NCBI GenBank assembly: GCA_903871875.1
Contig: CAIQIR010000036.1
Span: 1 to 40,190, forward strand
Source of the DNA: an uncultured Schlesneria sp.
Lineage (GTDB): Bacteria; Planctomycetota; Planctomycetia; Planctomycetales; Planctomycetaceae
Direction of reading: 5' to 3'
DNA length: 40,190 nucleotides
Position 1 is the first letter of the stretch. Each line of letters opens with the position of its first letter. Of the stretch, positions 26,396 through 34,901 are shown in pieces. The notes beneath the pieces are model-generated. The model did no database searches, had not been told where the DNA came from, and saw only the letters and a program-made list of their open reading frames with translations. The position numbers and the translations under genes are program-made.

Positions 26396-27904
26396 ATGAT
26401 CGTCTGGAAACGAACGTGTGGCCTGTTGGCCGCGCTGGCTGGATTAGCAACATCGGTTTCCGCGGCAGATCTGAAGGATCTGGTGGCATCCAATGCAGCG
26501 CCGATCAAGGTTGTTGGCGACTGCAAATTCACCGAAGGTCCGGCATACAGTCCCAAAGGATTTCTGCTGTTCAGCGACATTCCGAACTCGCGAATCGTGC
26601 GGGTCGACAGCGACGGGACGATCAGCGATTTTCTGAAGCCCTCGGGAAAGGCCAATGGACTCGTTTTCGATGCCGCAGGTCACTTGTATGCCTGTCAGGG
26701 CGGTGCCCAACGTGTGGTCAAAATTGCGATTCAAGATGGCAAGATTGAACCCCTTTGCGACAACTATGAAGGTCGATCACTCAATTCGCCAAATGATCTG
26801 GCGCTGGATGGACATGGCGGTCTGTACTTCACTGATCCACGTTATGGCAGCGATACCAAAATTGATCAGCCTTGTATGGGCGTTTATTACATCGATTCGC
26901 TCGGCAAAACGACTCGCGTGATCGATAATTTGCAGCGACCCAATGGAATCCTGGTTTCGACCGATCGAAAGACATTGTATGTCGCCGAGCCGAACAAGCG
27001 TGAGTTATGGAAGTACGAGATCACGATGCCTGGGCGATTAGGTCCAGGAAAGCCGATTTTCACCGGCGGTGAGCAAGATGACGGCCATGGTCCCGACGGT
27101 ATGTGTCTTGATCAGCAAGGCAATATTTACGCGACGTACAAAAGCGTTGTGGTTCTCAACGCGGACGGCGGATTGATCGGTCGAATTGCCGTTCCTGAGC
27201 ATCCGGCCAATTGCACGTTCGGTGGCCCCGACGGCAAAACGCTGTTTATTACAGCGACGACAAGCCTCTACTCTTTGGCCATGAATGTCGCCGGTGCACC
27301 ACTAGCAGAAAGTGGTCCTCGCCCTGCGCCGCAAATCAGCCGTACCAGATCATTTCGCGGTCCGGCACGATTGACGCAGGATAAAAAAGAAGTGGCCAGT
27401 GAGGAAACCAAGGAAGTCGTGATCAAAGACATCAAACTGAAGCTTCCCGCGACCTGGAAACAGGAAGATCCTTCCAACAATCTTCGTCTGGCTCAGTTCA
27501 CTCCCCCCGCAGTGGAAGGGGACAAGCCGTCAACCGAATTGTACGTGGCGTCGTTTCCTGGGGATGGTGGCGGAGTCGATCAAAACCTCAAGCGTTGGAT
27601 CGATCAATTCACCAATGAAGCCCGCAAGGTCAAGATGACCACCGGCGATTGTGATCAAGGAACGTACTACGTCAGCGATATCAGCGGGACTTTCCTGCAG
27701 TCCAGTGGCGGTCCCTTGGCCCGTGGCAAGAAGACGCCGATGCCCGGTTATCGATCGTTGAGTGTTGTGTTGTCGGTACCTGCCAAGGGGGTTTACTTTC
27801 TTCGTTTGACGGGCCCGGAAAAGACGGTCACGGCAGCGGCGCAAGCCTTCCGTCAGTCGTTCGGTGCGGACGCGTCCAAGGAAAAAGAATACGAGATGAA
27901 GTAG
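26396..27904 (+). CDS. Secreted SMP-30/gluconolactonase-like protein with extra C-terminal domain
   Basis: 502 aa from the ATG at 26396, with AAAGGA upstream. Signal peptide (GLLAALAGLATSVSAAD). Residues about 25-300 form an SGL six-bladed propeller: FTEGPAYSPKGFLLFSDIPNSRIVR, KANGLVFDAAGHLYACQGG, SLNSPNDLALDGHGGLYFTDPRYG, QRPNGILVSTDRKTLYV, HGPDGMCLDQQGNIYAT. The acidic and Asn residues expected to hold the divalent metal are present. Such enzymes hydrolyse lactones of sugar acids. Residues about 340-502 form an additional domain (LKLPATWKQEDPSNNLRLAQF, YRSLSVVLSVPAKGVYFLRLTGP) that I do not recognise by name; the composition resembles secreted planctomycete domains. The fusion implies targeting or accessory binding. 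Confidence 0.85.
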   Translation: MIVWKRTCGLLAALAGLATSVSAADLKDLVASNAAPIKVVGDCKFTEGPAYSPKGFLLFSDIPNSRIVRVDSDGTISDFLKPSGKANGLVFDAAGHLYACQGGAQRVVKIAIQDGKIEPLCDNYEGRSLNSPNDLALDGHGGLYFTDPRYGSDTKIDQPCMGVYYIDSLGKTTRVIDNLQRPNGILVSTDRKTLYVAEPNKRELWKYEITMPGRLGPGKPIFTGGEQDDGHGPDGMCLDQQGNIYATYKSVVVLNADGGLIGRIAVPEHPANCTFGGPDGKTLFITATTSLYSLAMNVAGAPLAESGPRPAPQISRTRSFRGPARLTQDKKEVASEETKEVVIKDIKLKLPATWKQEDPSNNLRLAQFTPPAVEGDKPSTELYVASFPGDGGGVDQNLKRWIDQFTNEARKVKMTTGDCDQGTYYVSDISGTFLQSSGGPLARGKKTPMPGYRSLSVVLSVPAKGVYFLRLTGPEKTVTAAAQAFRQSFGADASKEKEYEMK

Positions 27905-27997
27905 TTTGGTTCCTGATCCGTCTCATTCCGGCCGGATCTGTTCCGAGCACATGGTTGTTGAGCGAAGTCGGCAAAAGTGCCTTGAGATTGCGATTCT

Positions 27998-28813
27998 ATG
28001 CCCATGCCCAAGTCGCCCCGGCGATGCTGCATTACGTTTCTAACGGATTTTGGGACGCGAGACTCTTACGTGGGTCAGATGAAGGGCGTGGCGTTGGGCA
28101 TTAATCCTGATGCTCAACTGATCGATCTTTCGCACGAAATCCCTTCGCAACAGATTGAGCGAGGGGCTTATTTGTGGAGTGATGCCGTGGCGGCATTTCC
28201 TCCTGGTACGATCCATGTCGGAGTTGTTGATCCTGGTGTCGGTTCCGAACGTCGTCTGATTGCGGCCGAAGTCGGTGAGCATCGATTCGTTTGTCCAGAC
28301 AACGGATTATTGACGGTGATTGGACGACGCGCTGACGTTCGTCGAGTCGTTTGTCTCGACAACCCGAGTTGGTGGCGTTCGCCGATTTCAAATACGTTTC
28401 ATGGGCGAGATATTTTGACGCCCGTTGCTGCCGCGTGGAGTCTTGGTCATGACCTGTTGGAGTTTGGGTCGGTACTTGCAACGCCCTTGGTGACACTTCC
28501 GCTGGCTGCAGTGACTTCAAGTCGGTCCTCTCTAAGCGGCATTGTTGTTGACGTGGATCGGTTCGGAAACTTGATCACCAATATTGAAGCGAGCGACTTG
28601 CCAACTGCCGCCGTGACAGTGACTGTCGAAATCGGCTCGATCCGTGTTGCCGGTATTTCCCCCTGTTACTCAGCGGTAAAGATCGGCGAGATGCTCGTTC
28701 TGACCGGAAGTGCCGGTCGCCTGGAAATTGCCATTCGCGATGGCAGCGCGGCTGACGAACTGCAGGCGGAGTACGGACGCCGCGTGGTGGTTCGTTGGAA
28801 AGACGTAGAATAA
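27998..28813 (+). CDS. SAM hydroxide adenosyltransferase (DUF62 family)
   Basis: 271 aa. Members split S-adenosylmethionine with water or hydroxide to adenosine and methionine; relatives are the fluorinase and chlorinase. Motifs: ITFLTDFGTRDSYVGQMKGV near the N-terminus, IDLSHEIP, HVGVVDPGVGSERR, FVCPDNGLLT, NTFHGRDILTPVAAAW and IVVDVDRFGNLITNI. The Asp, Arg and His of the family's catalytic set (TDFG, GSERR, FHGRD) appear present. The stop codon overlaps the start of bioD by one base (TAATG), which implies coupled translation. Confidence 0.9.
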   Translation: MPMPKSPRRCCITFLTDFGTRDSYVGQMKGVALGINPDAQLIDLSHEIPSQQIERGAYLWSDAVAAFPPGTIHVGVVDPGVGSERRLIAAEVGEHRFVCPDNGLLTVIGRRADVRRVVCLDNPSWWRSPISNTFHGRDILTPVAAAWSLGHDLLEFGSVLATPLVTLPLAAVTSSRSSLSGIVVDVDRFGNLITNIEASDLPTAAVTVTVEIGSIRVAGISPCYSAVKIGEMLVLTGSAGRLEIAIRDGSAADELQAEYGRRVVVRWKDVE

Positions 28814-29544
28814 TGACCAACGCCACTGACTCATTGCGACTATTTGTGACCGGAACGGATACGAACGTTGGCAAGACTCACGTGACCTGTTTGATTGCTC
28901 GGCAGTCTTTGGCCAGAGGACTACGAGTCGCGGCCTATAAACCGGTCTGTTCGGGAGCCATTACCTCGACTTCGTCGTTGCTCGGTTCAGACTCGTCGGA
29001 ACCGCGATGGGACGATATCGAACGAATCAAAGCGGCAATCGGTCGACAATGGTCCGATGAAGTGATCTGCCCGCAGCGATTTCTCGCACCGCTTGCGCCT
29101 CCTATTGCAGCGGCGAGAGAAGGAAGAACGGTTGATTTTCAACGTCTGATTGACGGTGCTGACCGGTTCGCTCAGGTGGAATTGCTGTTGATCGAAGGTG
29201 CGGGAGGATGGCTCTCTCCGTTAACAGAGACCCAGACAGTTGCGGATCTCGCTGAGCGGCTGCAGGTACCGGTGCTGATTGTCGCTCGCACGGGGTTGGG
29301 GACAATCAATCACACGTTGTTGACCGTCGAATCGATTCGAGCACGTGGGCTGACGGTGGCGGGAATCGTGCTGAATGAAGTGGTGGTGGATCACGACGAT
29401 GCGTCGTGCCAGACAAATGGCGAAGAAATTGAGGCTCGTAGCGGAGCTCCGGTGCTTGGTACGGTGCCTCACGGAAATATTCTCGAATTGCGTCGACGCG
29501 GACAGCCGGTCACAATCGACTGGTGCAAATTAGCCGTCCGATGA
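28813..29544 (+). CDS. bioD: Dethiobiotin synthetase (BioD)
   Basis: 243 aa from the ATG at 28813, which shares one base with the upstream stop. BioD forms the ureido ring of dethiobiotin from 7,8-diaminononanoate, CO2 and ATP. P-loop GTDTNVGKTHV, then AYKPVCSGA, LAPPIAA, LLIEGAGGWLSPL and ARTGLGTINHTLLT are all typical. No bioA, bioB or bioF lies in the window. The pairing with a SAM-splitting enzyme is unusual, although DAPA aminotransferase uses SAM. Confidence 0.94.
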   Translation: MTNATDSLRLFVTGTDTNVGKTHVTCLIARQSLARGLRVAAYKPVCSGAITSTSSLLGSDSSEPRWDDIERIKAAIGRQWSDEVICPQRFLAPLAPPIAAAREGRTVDFQRLIDGADRFAQVELLLIEGAGGWLSPLTETQTVADLAERLQVPVLIVARTGLGTINHTLLTVESIRARGLTVAGIVLNEVVVDHDDASCQTNGEEIEARSGAPVLGTVPHGNILELRRRGQPVTIDWCKLAVR

Positions 29545-29566
29545 TTGGTGGAGGCTGATTCCGGTC

Positions 29567-31108
29567 ATGGAAGTATGTTGTGGACAGTGCGGTGGACGAC
29601 TATTGGTCGAGACTCCCGGAGTCGTCGTGTCTTGCCCCCATTGTGGCGTCCACCTGTTGGCTCCCGTGTCAGAAAACAACGAGTCCTCTCTCGCTTCGTC
29701 TTTGTCCGGCAGTGAGATTCAAGCATTGGAATCATCACCAGCAGCCGAATCAATTCCGTTGCCTTCGAACTCTATGGAATCGCCGCCGAGTGCCGCACGC
29801 TCGCCGAGTTCCGGCGCAGAAACGATTTTTGTCAGTGACATTCCGCGTGTTCCGCCGATGGTTGAATCACGCATCGACGCGATGTCGTTCAGCATTCATG
29901 ACTCAGACGACGAAGATCTTGATTTAAGCGATCTCGTTGACTTCAACCGGCGAACTTCGATCGGCCTGCCTCAGGCCGACTCGATCGACATGATCAATCC
30001 GGAACCGGTCGACGATCAGACCGGGGCTAAGCCGAATCCCGTGGCGATTCCGGCGGTGCCTGATTTTTCGTGGATGGAATCTGCAAAGCCTCTCGATCAC
30101 GAAGAATCGGTAGCCCCTTGGATGATGAATCTGCCAGCGGAGGGGCACGCCGCTGGATCTTCTCCGTCCGACGGTCCTGTCAATTTCCGCTGGAGTGCCG
30201 ACGTTCTGGGCGGATCGGATCGAGTGAAATTGCCGCCGCAATCCGAGCAGACAAGAATCGTCCCGTCCGGTGCGGCGAGTCTGGGGACCGATTTTCCAAA
30301 TCGCTCGCAACCCAGGCCCCAGGAGTCCACGCCGTTGAGCACGGGGGCGTTGCCCACAGCAGAACGCGAGTCGCGTCAGTCGTGGCAGACGATGCTGTTG
30401 ATCGTTGTTGGAACGTATGCCAGTCTGGTGACAATCTATCTCGTCTACACGATGTTTTTCGTCCGGCCGCATCAATTGGAAAGCCTTCCCGATCTGAAAA
30501 CGGTTCAGCAACAGGGAGGTCGTGCCGTGGTGCCGCGCCCCGAAAATGATCTACCGAAAGGGCATCAACTTCGGATCGGTCAGTCGGAGCGTTACGGCAA
30601 CCTGCGTGTCACGCCGCTACGCGTAACACGGGGGCTGATCGCGTTCATGCACCACACGGGGGATCCGACTCGCGTTCGTTCATCGACTGAGCCGGTGCTC
30701 AAATTGTGGCTCAGATTTGAAAACGTGTCCGAACACCAGACGATCATTCCGCTCGATACGACGCTGATGTCCTTCCGGCGAATTCTGGAAGACCGAGTGG
30801 CGTCGTACAATGTGATTTTCAGGGAAATCGATCGGAAGCACAGGCGGGCAACGTTCTACTATCCATTTGACCGCCTGGCGGGCGACAGCGAATGGACGAT
30901 CGCCGGACAGCACACAAACGAGTCTCTTGGACCGCACGAGGTTTACGAGACGTTCGTTCCCTCAGAAGAGAATGTCGAAGAGCTTGCAGGCGATGTCATT
31001 TGGCGAGTTCACTTTCGCAAAGGCTACGGCCCCCAAACCGGAAACGGTGTGACAACGTTGATCGACGTCCAATTTCATAGCGATGATATTCGGCCGGATT
31101 CTGTTTGA
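29567..31108 (+). CDS. Zinc-ribbon, single-pass membrane protein of unknown function
   Basis: 513 aa. Residues 5-26 hold a zinc-ribbon pattern (C5-x2-C8 ... C23-x2-C26). A long Ser/Pro/Glu-rich, probably disordered stretch follows to about residue 270, then one membrane helix (about 274-298, MLLIVVGTYASLVTIYLVYTMF). The C-terminal 200 residues are a beta-rich extracytoplasmic domain (LRIGQSERYGNLRVTPLRVTRG, LKLWLRFENVSEHQTIIPLD) reminiscent of DUF4352-type telokin-like folds. Planctomycetes carry many such architectures. Function not assigned. It starts 22 bases after bioD, with GGAGG somewhat far upstream. Confidence 0.8.
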   Translation: MEVCCGQCGGRLLVETPGVVVSCPHCGVHLLAPVSENNESSLASSLSGSEIQALESSPAAESIPLPSNSMESPPSAARSPSSGAETIFVSDIPRVPPMVESRIDAMSFSIHDSDDEDLDLSDLVDFNRRTSIGLPQADSIDMINPEPVDDQTGAKPNPVAIPAVPDFSWMESAKPLDHEESVAPWMMNLPAEGHAAGSSPSDGPVNFRWSADVLGGSDRVKLPPQSEQTRIVPSGAASLGTDFPNRSQPRPQESTPLSTGALPTAERESRQSWQTMLLIVVGTYASLVTIYLVYTMFFVRPHQLESLPDLKTVQQQGGRAVVPRPENDLPKGHQLRIGQSERYGNLRVTPLRVTRGLIAFMHHTGDPTRVRSSTEPVLKLWLRFENVSEHQTIIPLDTTLMSFRRILEDRVASYNVIFREIDRKHRRATFYYPFDRLAGDSEWTIAGQHTNESLGPHEVYETFVPSEENVEELAGDVIWRVHFRKGYGPQTGNGVTTLIDVQFHSDDIRPDSV

Positions 31109-31214
31109 AGGATTGGCTCGACGAGCCCATTTCATCGAATTCTCGCCCGCAATAAAGTACAGTAATGGACCTAAACGTCCGAATTGTTTCAAACGGGAAA
31201 GAGGCGCCGCCAGA

Positions 31215-31877
31215 ATGTTTCCACGTATTTCCGTGACCAGTTGGCTGGTCGCCGTCAGTCTCTTGGCCGGTTGTGGCGAGCGAATATCGGGGCCCGTGAC
31301 ACGTCCTGCTCGGCCCGAACTGGCACCAGTCGATGCCGCGAACGATTCGCAATCTGGTGACCCCAGCCATGCATCAGCAGGCAACGAATCCGAGGTTCCT
31401 TCGCCGCAGCAACAAATTGATCTGATCGAAGCGAATTGGAGTGTTCTGCAGTCACTCGTCAGCGATCAAAAGGGAAAGATTGTTGTGGTTGACGTCTGGT
31501 CCACTGCTTGCGAGCCTTGCATGAAGGAATTTCCGCACTTGATCCGCCTGCAGACGAAGTACCCCGATGACGTCGTGGCCATCTCGTTCGACATCGATTA
31601 CGCCGGTATCAAGAACAAACCTCCCGCCTACTATCGCGAGCGAGTTCTCAAGTTTCTCGGATCGCAGTCCGAAAGCAAGGTCCTTCATCGCATGTGTGAT
31701 ACGGCAGCAGAAGACCTGTTCACAGAAATTAAACTCGATTCCATTCCTGCCGTTTATGTCTACGGACGCGACGGAACTTTGGCGAAACGTTTTGACGGAT
31801 CGAATAGCTCGGGTGAGGAAGTTTCCTATGTCAAACAGGTGATCCCTTTTGTCGATGGTCTTGTCCAATCGCATTGA
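31215..31877 (+). CDS. TlpA-like thioredoxin-fold lipoprotein
   Basis: 220 aa from the ATG at 31215; the open frame begins at 31083 within the previous gene but only this ATG gives a signal peptide. Lipobox SLLAGC (Cys20). A low-complexity spacer precedes a thioredoxin fold with active site CEPC (Cys99, Cys102) in VVVDVWSTACEPCMKEF, and the cis-Pro loop LDSIPAVYVY. TlpA/ResA-type proteins reduce extracytoplasmic thiols, for example in cytochrome c maturation. It would be membrane-anchored facing the periplasm. The partner protein is unknown. Confidence 0.85.
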   Translation: MFPRISVTSWLVAVSLLAGCGERISGPVTRPARPELAPVDAANDSQSGDPSHASAGNESEVPSPQQQIDLIEANWSVLQSLVSDQKGKIVVVDVWSTACEPCMKEFPHLIRLQTKYPDDVVAISFDIDYAGIKNKPPAYYRERVLKFLGSQSESKVLHRMCDTAAEDLFTEIKLDSIPAVYVYGRDGTLAKRFDGSNSSGEEVSYVKQVIPFVDGLVQSH

Positions 31878-32022
31878 TGCGGTCGGGATCGAAATGGACG
31901 TATCGGACTTTGCAGCGACCATCAGTCGCCGTATCGTGGGGACTTGTTGCGTCAAATCCTTGTTGGTAATTGAACCGATTGCGGATTGATCGGATTCAGG
32001 GATGAATTTCGGAGTAGTTCTG

Positions 32023-33039
32023 ATGCGAATGCTTACGATCTGTTGCTTGAGCCTCTTTTTCGTGTCGACGTCGGCATGGTCTGAGGATCCCGTTGCGAAA
32101 CAACTATTCCAGGCGAAGGACAGTCTCGCGCCCAAAGCGGACGCTTCGAAGGATGCCCAAGAATGCCTTGACGGATTGGTCTGGAAATCCGAATCGTTCG
32201 GGGTCACTCTGCAACCGAACAAAGAACCGCTGGATCCCGCCATTGTCCGATTCCCGTCACCGCAGCCAACGGGGAACTCGATCAACGACCTGGTCGCGCT
32301 GGAATGGTATTCGGCAAAAAACGAAGCGAACGAAGTCATTGATGCTCCCGCGATTATCGTGGTGCATGAATCGGGTTCCAAAATGGAAGTCGGACGCCTG
32401 ATTGCCAAGGCGTTGCATGCGCAGGGACTGCATGCCTTTATGATCCAGATGCCGACCTATGGCTATCGGCGTCCCGAAAAATTCGTTCCGCAATTGGAAC
32501 TGGTGAGTGCGGTGATGAAGCAGGGCATTGCGGATGCCCGTCGGGCACGCGATGCCGTTGCCGTGTTGCCACATGTCGATTCAAGATCAATCAGCATCCA
32601 AGGAACAAGTTTAGGAGGATTTGTCACCGCGACGGCCGCAGGTCTCGATCGCGGGTTTTCCACCGTGCATATCATGGTGGCCGGTGGGAATCTGTATGAG
32701 CTAATCACTAATGGCAATCGTGAAGCGGGGCAGATGCGAGACATGCTGGCCGGCGCCGGTTATACCGGCGAAAAACTCAGACAGCTGGTCGCACCAATCG
32801 AGCCGTTGCGCCTGGCTCACCGCTACGACAAAAATAACACCTGGCTCTATACGGCGAACCGGGATCAAGTCGTTCCTCCGCATCATGCGGCCGAACTACG
32901 GAAAGCCGCTGGGCTCGATCAAGACCACGAAATGATTCTGCTCGCCGACCACTACACGGGAATCATTTACGTTCCCATTATCGTGGCGGACATCGCCAAA
33001 AAAGTCCGACAGGAATTGAGCGGTCGTGTCACCCCGTAG
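32023..33039 (+). CDS. Secreted alpha/beta hydrolase
   Basis: 338 aa from the ATG at 32023, which has GGAG eight bases upstream; another ATG lies at 32002. Signal peptide (MLTICCLSLFFVSTSAWS). Catalytic triad candidates: Ser196 in GTSLGG, Asp281 in TANRDQVVPP and His310 in LADHYTG. AIIVVHESGSK is the likely oxyanion-hole strand. Resembles dienelactone hydrolase or acetyl-xylan-esterase-type folds, but the substrate is not readable. Its final codons lie in a 16-bp tandem duplication shared with the end of the convergent FHA gene. Confidence 0.85.
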   Translation: MRMLTICCLSLFFVSTSAWSEDPVAKQLFQAKDSLAPKADASKDAQECLDGLVWKSESFGVTLQPNKEPLDPAIVRFPSPQPTGNSINDLVALEWYSAKNEANEVIDAPAIIVVHESGSKMEVGRLIAKALHAQGLHAFMIQMPTYGYRRPEKFVPQLELVSAVMKQGIADARRARDAVAVLPHVDSRSISIQGTSLGGFVTATAAGLDRGFSTVHIMVAGGNLYELITNGNREAGQMRDMLAGAGYTGEKLRQLVAPIEPLRLAHRYDKNNTWLYTANRDQVVPPHHAAELRKAAGLDQDHEMILLADHYTGIIYVPIIVADIAKKVRQELSGRVTP

Positions 33040-33055
33040 TCGTGTCACCCCGCAG
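33024..33055. repeat. 16-bp tandem duplication containing two convergent stop codons
   Basis: TCGTGTCACCCCGTAG is repeated immediately with one mismatch (TCGTGTCACCCCGCAG). The hydrolase stop (TAG, 33037-33039) is in copy one. The FHA-gene stop (33045-33047, minus) is in copy two. Confidence 0.85.
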
Positions 33056-34295
33056 TGAAGTCTTCGGATGAGTTCGATGGCAAGACGCTTCGGTCGAGCC
33101 ACACGGTCGATGCGGACGAGACGTTGTTCCGCGGCGATGAGAATGATTTCCAGAGCTCAATGATCGCAATCCAGAGAATTAGCACGACTAAGCCGGCGCC
33201 GACGCTTCGTCCCACGATCATCTTGATCCATTGGATATCCGCGTCGCCCTTGGAACTCTTTCGATTACCCAGCGACTCGTCCCACGACTCTTCCTGGTCT
33301 GGTGCTGATACCGGCATCTCGTAAGACGAAAGTCGTTTTAACATCGGAAGCCCGGCACTGGGTTCATCAGGCTCATGTACCGGGATCTGGCTACTGCTGG
33401 GAGGCCGTTTGGAGCCTTTGGTGGGGATGTTCGAGTTGGAAATACTCGATTTACTACCACCCTTTCCCGACACGATCGAATCGCCCGAAGGAGGCTTCGT
33501 GGACCGAATGGTTGTCGACGAAGGTGATTTTGTCGATCGAATGGTTGTCGACGACGGTGGTTTCGACGTTGGAATTGTCGATGACGAGGGAGCTTTGGGA
33601 ACCCGAATCGTCGTTGACGAGGGAGCTTTCGTAGATCGAATGGTTGTCGACGACGGCGGTTTCGGCGTTGGAATTGTCGATGACGAGGGGGATTGGGGAA
33701 CCCGAATCGTCGTTGACGAAGGAGCTTTCGAACCGGTCGGCGACAAAGGCGATTTCGTGGTTGGAATCGTCACCGAAGACGGAGCTTTCGGAGGTGGCGT
33801 TTTGGCGGTTGCCGCCGGCTTGGGAACCTGAATGATGGACGACGACGGGGGTTTGGGCACCGGAGCCGTGGTGGCCGCATCGAGTTTTAATCTCAGAATT
33901 TCCGAATCACTCTCCAAGAGAAATTCGACGTCGGATTCTCGTGTTGCGGACTTCGCTGCGGGCTTCGGGGCCGGCGCAGGTGAAGGCGCCGGGGCAGATG
34001 CTTTCTCTTCGGCTAACTCAAACGTCACGGCAGGACCATTCTCAGACAAGCGAATCATATCGCCGGAATTCAGCCAATGAGCTTTCTTCGACTCGGTTCC
34101 GCGAACGAAAAACGCCTCGGCATCACGCACTTCAATCACATATCGGCCATCGATCAAACGGATCACGGCATGATGGGGTTTCACCTCCGGAATATCCGGC
34201 AGGGAAACCGAACAATTCGGATCACTGCCCAACGTGATATGGTCGTTGTGAAGTTCAATTGGAGGACGTCCTGCAATTGCAAGCTTGATAGACAT
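33045..34295 (-). CDS. FHA-like domain membrane protein with 11-residue Ser/Thr/Pro repeats
   Basis: 416 aa from the ATG at 34295; the frame is open to 34391. Residues 1-95 look like an FHA domain (ITLGSDPNCSVSLPDIPEVKPHHAVIRLIDGRYVIEV). However, the usual Arg and Ser of phosphothreonine binding read Ser24 (GS instead of GR) and Pro/His, so phosphopeptide binding is doubtful. Residues 150-278 are about eleven repeats of an 11-residue unit, consensus PSSTTIRSTKx or PSSSTIPTPKP. A membrane helix lies near 365-381 (GAGLVVLILWIAIIEL) and a short tail follows. Repeat Ser/Thr-Ile sites could be kinase targets, but this is speculation. Function unknown. Confidence 0.8.
   Translation of the reverse strand: MSIKLAIAGRPPIELHNDHITLGSDPNCSVSLPDIPEVKPHHAVIRLIDGRYVIEVRDAEAFFVRGTESKKAHWLNSGDMIRLSENGPAVTFELAEEKASAPAPSPAPAPKPAAKSATRESDVEFLLESDSEILRLKLDAATTAPVPKPPSSSIIQVPKPAATAKTPPPKAPSSVTIPTTKSPLSPTGSKAPSSTTIRVPQSPSSSTIPTPKPPSSTTIRSTKAPSSTTIRVPKAPSSSTIPTSKPPSSTTIRSTKSPSSTTIRSTKPPSGDSIVSGKGGSKSSISNSNIPTKGSKRPPSSSQIPVHEPDEPSAGLPMLKRLSSYEMPVSAPDQEESWDESLGNRKSSKGDADIQWIKMIVGRSVGAGLVVLILWIAIIELWKSFSSPRNNVSSASTVWLDRSVLPSNSSEDFTAG
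33462..33848. repeat. Coding tandem repeats (33-bp units, 99-bp higher-order copy)
   Basis: DNA encoding the 11-residue repeats. Within it, 33535-33633 and 33634-33732 are nearly identical 99-bp copies of three units each. This points to recent duplication; flanking units are more diverged. Confidence 0.85.
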
Positions 34296-34901
34296 TTCCT
34301 GACGATCGCCTCTGAAATGAAGGGAAAAACTGAAATAGGACAGATTGGTTTGGAAAGGATGCGATGAGTGCTGTCGTGACCCACTGGTCAAGTTTCGTTG
34401 TTGAAGTCCCGTGGATCAGCTTGGCATTACAAAACCTGTCTTCTCGTTTTGCACTTCGATTCGTTCGAATTGTTGATTCTCATCAGCGATTCGCCCTCGC
34501 GAACAACATGATGCATAATGACACTTTGATAAATCTCTCGATGGAAGATTCTGAACCGGTTCTTTCCAGATCAGGCCCCGCATCCCGCAGATGAAACGTC
34601 TTCAACTTGATGATTTCTCACGTTGTCACAAGGGCGACTTCACGGTTACTCACTGTCAGTAAATCATTTTTCAGCAATGGATTGTGTCAATCAGCGACGA
34701 TCGATGGTGGCCACTGCTGGACGCAAGACGAAGCACCAACTAGGAGCAATTTGTCTTGAGTGTCTCATTTGATAAACGAAAACTCGCGCAAAAGCTACAT
34801 TATTTTTGTGGGATTAGTGATTTCTTATGGGAACGGCCGACGGCCGTTCTGAAGGGGATTGGCCTCAACCGTCGAACGAATTACAGTATCCAGGACCGAT
34901 G
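34296..34901. other. 606-bp intergenic region, no gene seen
   Basis: It lies between the FHA gene start and the stop of the peptidase gene. AT-richer in parts. No protein-like frame. It holds a 19-bp palindrome at 34831-34849 near the peptidase 3' end, which may act as a terminator or be a dispersed palindrome. Confidence 0.45.
34831..34849. repeat. 19-bp palindrome
   Basis: GAACGGCCG-A-CGGCCGTTC, two perfect 9-bp arms around one base. It lies 53 bases beyond the stop of the peptidase gene (minus strand). No T-run follows. Confidence 0.6.

Noticed and set aside
29924-30511. 195-aa minus-strand frame opposite the zinc-ribbon gene
   Set aside because: Arg/His-rich shadow of a gene with clear zinc ribbon, membrane helix and start on the plus strand.
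31115-31127. GGCTCG-A-CGAGCC after the zinc-ribbon membrane gene as terminator
   Set aside because: Short stem with no proper loop and no T-run; the downstream lipoprotein gene starts soon after.
33409-33831. 140-aa plus-strand frame rich in Val, Asp and Gly
   Set aside because: It is the antisense reading of the FHA repeat array; its regularity comes from the repeat DNA.
33462-33848. CRISPR-like array
   Set aside because: Repeats are contiguous and in a coding frame without unique spacers.
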